DNA from: Semisulcospira habei
Lineage: Eukaryota; Mollusca; Gastropoda; Semisulcospiridae
Assembly: GCA_036245525.1 (NCBI GenBank)
Contig: BTPG01000004.1
Coordinates: 212,023,507 to 212,087,506, forward strand
Reading direction: 5' to 3'
Length of the DNA: 64,000 nucleotides
The notes beneath the pieces were generated by a model. It made no database searches. It saw only the letters and a program-made list of their open reading frames with translations, and had not been told where the DNA came from. A program made the position numbers and the translations under genes. Position 1 is the stretch's first letter. Each line of letters opens with the position of its first letter. Positions 42,801-49,600 of the stretch are shown piece after piece.

Positions 42801-45800
42801 ACCTGTTGCAGTTGGGTGGTGTTCAGATTTTCTCGGCACTGAATGGGTTAACTCTGTTAAACATCTTTGTCATCACAGGCGGGCCAGGCAGTGGCAAGGG
42901 CACTCAGTGTGCTAAGATCGTCGAAAAGTACGGCTACACTCACCTGTCCTCCGGCGACCTTTTGAGAGAGGAGGTTGCATCGGGATCGGAGCGTGGGAAA
43001 GCCTTGAACGAGGTCATGCAGAGAGGAGATCTGGTCAGCTTGGTAAGTAATGTCTTTAGATTTTGTTTCATATTTTTATAATATATGTGACTGAGATGAG
43101 AAAGAAGATTAGGTGATTTATTAAAATTCAGCGTTTCTTTCTTTTTTTGCCCCCATGTGATGTCATGTCTGAATCCAGACACTGTTTTACAGTGACATTT
43201 AGTAAAATTTTAACCCTTTACATGTCGCTAGTGGCTTTTGTTGCGATGATTCCTGCAGGAATCATCATGACTAAAACGCTACTAAAACATGCGAAGGGTT
43301 AGGAAGTTAAGACCGGGAGAAAGTAAAATTTCATATTTTTGTTTTGTTAACATGTTAATTGTGCATATTGTGCTTTTCAGATACATATGTAACAAAATGC
43401 CAGTGATCCAAATGTTTTGCTATATTTATAGTTTGTTGTAAGTACAAATGGAGTATGGTAGCTTAACTCATTTGCGGCCAGCTGCATCTGGATGCGCAGC
43501 ATAAGCCGCGCATCCGGATGCAGCTGGCCGCGAATGAGCTAATAGAAGTAGTATGTGTGGTCTGGACCTCTGAAAAAGCGTTATTATATTTGTTCTTTAT
43601 GTCCGATTTTGTTGTGACAGAAATATTATGGCTTTATTATTATGTTTATCATTACTATTATTTCTTCTTTGCAGGACACGGTTCTTGAGCTTCTGAAGGA
43701 CGCTATGATCGCCAGAGCGGCCACCAGCAAGGGTTTCCTGATTGACGGGTACCCCAGAGAACTCGAGCAGGGGCAGCGATTTGAGCAGGAGGTTTGTTTT
43801 GTCATTCATTTTACATCTTTCTATGGGTGATTTTGCCACCTCACAATCTGGATTTCATTTTCTCACGAAACCCTCACAGACTTAGGACATCTCATCCAGT
43901 TTGACATCTTGTCCTGAAGTCTGTGAGAGATCTATCTAATAAAGCAGAAGGTAAGGCTCGAAAGCTGTGACCAAATCATGCAAGCTCGATAGATGAGAAA
44001 GACTTTGTTGTTTTTCTATCTTTCTCTGTGGTCTGTATTTGTGTCTGTCTGTCTGTGTGTTTAGTGATGATGTGTCATCACCCTTAACACATGTAACCCC
44101 ACAGCCACATTTCCCGAATGTTGGAGGTGTCACCTATCTTCTTCTATGTACCAGTTGCAGGAGATGGATCGACCATGATAATTCAAGGGTAGTGCCAAAT
44201 TAGCTTGGCGCCGACAGGCGCCAAGCTAATCTGGCACTACCCTTGAATTATCATGGTAGATTGTTTCCTGCTGTAGTGCACCCAGGCTAGCCAGGTTAAC
44301 GCATTGCCTGCTACTGGTGATGCCATTTGCAGAAAAGATGCATTAATTGCACGCCTTTTCCACTGAGTGGGATCATCGGTAGGAGTCAAGGGGTTAACTA
44401 CACATCTTTTTTGGCTATGAGTAGTGTCATCATTAGCAGTCAGAGGGTTAGGACACCACAGCAGGAGATGGATCATCATTTATTGCCTCCGGAAGGTGCC
44501 TAGCTTGTCTAGCACTACCCCAATGCGCAAAAGGCATCAGGCCGACATTGGCCCATGCACAGCTGTGTGCATGCTGGCCAACGGTGCCTCGATGTCTTTT
44601 GCACACTGGGACCCTTATATATATATATATCCATCTAATCTGTGTGTATCATTGCGTTGTTGTTCTTAGTGCGTTGTGTGTTCGTGCGTGTGTGTTTTAT
44701 ATTTTTGTTGTAATAATTTCAGTCACATATTTTATCATACTTGAACATTCAGACCTAAAACTATATTCTTCAGGTGACAGAGGCCCAGTTTGTGTTGTAC
44801 TTTGATGTGTCGGATGAGACAATGACTACGCGACTCCTGGGACGTGCTGAAACCAGTGGTCGGGTGGACGACAATGAAGAAACCATCAAAAAGCGACTTG
44901 CGACCTTCCACCAGGTCACAAAACCAGTCATCACCTACTATGAAAAGTTGGACAAACTGAAAAAGGTTTGTAAGTTTTTGTTTCATTGGTCTATGTATTT
45001 TAGGGCAATAAGCAAAATAACCAAGACAAGCATATACTAAAAACAACAAAAAAGTCTAAATACAACTCATTCATCCCCCTGCCAATAAATGAATTAATAA
45101 GTCAACCAATCAACCAACCAACCGATTGATGGATCGATAGATTGATAGATTAAGAGTAGCAGTTTTATTTTTAATCTGTAAATTGCATTTATTCTATTTA
45201 TTAATCTGATTGCGTTTAATTTTGAAATGCTACTGTTATAACAGATTGACAAAATATATTTTACGTATAATTGTTTATAATTTGATTCAGTGACTGACTG
45301 GCTGATTTATCAATAGGTGTCTGCAGAAGGCAACACTGATGAAGTCTTCAACCAGGTGGAAACAATATTTGATGAATTAGGTGCATGTAAGTACTTTTCA
45401 GGTCTGTTCTTTCCTTTGCATCTCATAAAAAAGATCTTATGTATTTATTTACATATATTTATTTTATATCATTTTTTCTTTTGGATTGCTCTCCTCTTTT
45501 GCAAAGGTTGCTTCCCTTTGTAAAGTTTTGTCCCTTTGTAAAATGGCCTGTTTCTGTGGAAACACAGTCTCCCCCAAACCATCTGTCCCAGAAAAGTCCA
45601 CTGCTATGCAATCTACAGCAAGTGTCAAGGGTAAAGTGTTCTTCCTTTTGTAATGTGTAGCAGATCTAAATTTATAAAGTCAGACAATTTTAGTTGTGAA
45701 GCTTTCTGGTTCTTTGCAGTTGTTGATTTAGGCACAATGACTGGTTAAAAACAATTTTGACTGTGACCACTCAACACACACAGAGATTTCTCTGAGTGTA

Positions 45801-46625
45801 ATGTGGCAGCTGTCATACATATTTGTCCTTATTGCAGGGATTATGAGTTGTGTTAAGTTCTTGTATTAGGTTTGTTAGACCTTCCATTTCATGTAGTTCA
45901 CAGCTGTGTGGAGTTTTTAGCTCTGAGAAATTAAAAGATATGTGTGTGTTTTATAGATCATCCAGAGATCTCATATTTTAAATTACTTGAGTGCTAAGAA
46001 AACATTATTTTGTCTCTGTATGCAGCTGCTGGGGCAAAAGATCTGAGCAGTGCCAAAGTGCTTTTTGTTATTGGTAAGTTTTATTTTGTTCTGTATTGTC
46101 TTCCTTCCATTCTTACTTTTTTCTAGTGGTTTACACATAGATTTGTAGGTTCATCTTGAAAGCTTTTTTACAAAATTATTATTGCGGAAGGATTTTGGTG
46201 ATGGATATACTGTAAATGTTGGCAGGATACTTAATCATGAATCCTTTGGCTACCAATAGTGGTTTTTGTCACAAAGATTCCTGCAGGAATCACTGTGACA
46301 AAAACTGCTACCAACAGCCAAAGGGTTAATGTGAATTGTGTGCAGGTTTGTAATTTTGTACCTTACTGTCAACAGCTGTAGTGTCAAAGAAATTGCCGAC
46401 CAGCACACCTATGAAATAACTGTTTTGTTAAGTCCCTTCTATTTATAGCATGAACTTTTTAGGATGGGTGGGACAAATTCAATAGCTTGTCCATGATGTC
46501 AAAGGCATGCAGATCTAATTAAACCTTTGATAACTGAAGTAACAAGATAAAAATTATGTCATGTCTAGTTACGCTAACCTCGCTGCTGAAAGTACATTTG
46601 AAACGAAGCGCTGTGTGTGTGTGTT

Positions 46626-46676
<51 letters not shown>

Positions 46677-49600
46677 ATATGTATGTAAACAAGAAAATCT
46701 CCAATATTTCTGTATGCACAAGCTTGGGACTTGGCGAAATACTTCACACAAGGGGTGGCTAAGAAAGCCTTCGAGCATACTGTAATTGGATGTCTCATTG
46801 AAGACATAAAAGACTGTTTATAGACTGTTGGTTGACTCATATTAGAGTCCGTAATTTTTGTCATACTTGCTTGCAATTTTGGATATAGCTAGTTTAGAGA
46901 AGACATTGGATGAGTTCGTTAGACAGCTTTGTAACCTTTCAACTTCTTCAGTAAAAATTAATTTTTGCAGAAAAAAATTAAAACAGTAAAAAAAACTTGA
47001 CTTCTGGAGAAAGTCATACAGTGGCGGTGACATAAAAGAATCAACTCCGTCACCAAGCAGACATCGACGCAATACTCTAGATATGACACAATTCTCTCTC
47101 TGTCTCTCTCTCTCTCTCTCTCTCACACCAAAGACAATATAATATACTGTATTTGCTCTTACACATGCACTTGCACACTCATGCATTCTCACACACACGC
47201 ACACACATTAACACACATTTAGCATGCAGGTGTACTTAGTATATCATGTAGCTAGGTAAAGTCAACCTGATTTCATACAAATTATAGCAAGACTGAATTT
47301 GTACTGTGAAATTCTAGTTTTGTCACCATTTTCTCAAGTCTTGAAGCTAAAGTGAAACTCATATCACATAAAATCTAAAATGTTGTGAAAACAAACAAAA
47401 AATGTCAGGACAAATGACGTTTTACAAACCAATGATGCATATGCACTGCACCCCTTGTAGAGCTCACTGATGCATAGGCAGATCTGCAAGGCTTTTTCAA
47501 TAGGAGATATTTCAACATCAGTCAGGTCAAAGACAACAGGTAGAGACCCTTGACAGCGAGGACAGCTCTCATATAAAAGGGACTTTGTGGGTTATGGTTC
47601 ATCCGATTCTGTTTTTGTTGTGCATGGATAACAATCTAAAAAGTGTATTTATATCTACCTGTAAATCAACAGGTTTTTTTAGATCGATTTGCTTATGAAA
47701 GTGAAACTTACGTGTAAAATCAATTCATGGACACTTTTCCTCATCAAGGTGGCCCTGGCAGTGGAAAGGGAACCCAGTGTGCCAACATTGTGAAAGATTA
47801 TGGCTTCTGTCACCTGTCCTCCGGTGACCTTCTGAGGGCAGAGGTCTCATCGGGGTCAGAACGCGGCAAGCGTCTCAATGCCATCATGGAGAAAGGAGAT
47901 CTTGTGTCCCTGGTAGGCAAATTAGAGTTAGATCTGCACTGCATAAAGTTTATGTTTAGGTAATGATACATTATTTGGGCAGAGAAAAAAAAAATCACTT
48001 TAAATGCAGCTTCTGAGTTTATTATCACATGGGAAGGTTTTCAAGTGTGTATTGAAAATATGACTTTGACTTTGTGTATTGTGATCTTCAAATGCACTGT
48101 CATTCCTTTTCACCCTTATCATTCGGAATACACCAGTGTGTGAAATAAGTTTGACTAAAATAGTTCAAGGGTAGTGCCAGAATAGCTTGGCGCCTCTAGG
48201 TGCCAAGCTATTCTGGCACCACCCTTGAACTAAAGCCATTGGTCTATATCCTTATCTGTAAGTACTATAATGTAGCTTGCGTATGGCAGTGTACAAATTT
48301 GAAGCTTTTAGCTTCAGTATGATATTAGTTAACACCTTCATGGCTAGTGGGTGCAAGATTATGTCATTAGAAGCACTGCAAATTCAACACCACATAATCC
48401 CAGCAGTCCAAGGAACACGGATGTGAACAGGATCAGCAAGAGGCAAAGAACCACATGAGCCCCTGCATCTGCGGAGGCTCATGTGGTTCTTTGCCTCTTG
48501 CAACAGTGTAATATTTACATTTTTTTTAGTTATGAAGTGGTGAAATCTAATGACCAGGAGATATTTTGACCATGTTAGTTCATTTGTGATTAGCACACAC
48601 CTTGCGTACACTATTTAGAAAGTATTCTGGTGAGTTCAGTAAAATGCGCATGTGATTATTTCAGTAATGGAGGACGAAATCCATTGGCCCGTTGCCAAAT
48701 GCCAGGATATTTATTTTGGTTGTGCAAGGGAAACGTATGCTTCTGTGAGCTCAAATGGTGAATAAAAACTAGAAAGTGCGTGCACAAACAAGACTGACCT
48801 ATGAAAACAAATATTGGGCTCGTGGATTTCACCCAGATGGTACATGCATGTAGTCCAAATGGCTACTAGAGTCCTAAAACATTTGGTTCTCCTGGGTGAC
48901 GTACACACGTGCATGCAGAATGAGAAAACATTAGCGTGAGCCTAACGTTCAAGATTCAAGATGTTTATTGTCCCAAACGTGTGTTCTGTCCGTAAATACC
49001 CTATACTGTGCGTTTGTTCTTTCTACAGGACGAAGTGCTGGGACTGCTGAGGGATGCTATGACGTCCAAGCTTTCCGAGACAAAGTGCTTCCTCATTGAT
49101 GGATACCCACGTGAGCTGGAGCAAGGAAAGCGCTTTGAGAATGAGGTGAGAGTTGGTCGACATTTGTCTTCTTTTAAAAAAAAAAACTCCTTCACTGCCA
49201 TTGGACGCAGTGTGTTTTTGTATAAAATCTTTCTTAACTCATTCTACCCCGAGACCAATAATCCTTAAATTTTGCCGTTGTCCTCTGAAGACTGCATTGC
49301 AGTGCAGGATACAGATCGACCATGATAGTTCAAGGGCGATGCCAGAATAGCTTGGCGCCCATAGGCACCAAGCTATTCTGGCATCACCCTTGAACTATCA
49401 TGGTCGATCCTTATCTTGCTGTGGTGTGTCTGGCATAGAATGAGTTAATTCAATGCCAGAGAGCTCCAGCTGCTTAAGGAACACAGGTACAAAGTGGTGT
49501 CAGCAAGAGGCATATGATCTGCAAGAGACATAGATCTTTATGAGCCCCTGGGAGCTTATGAAGATCTATGTCTCTTGCAGTTGGGCCATGTTCACTTTTT

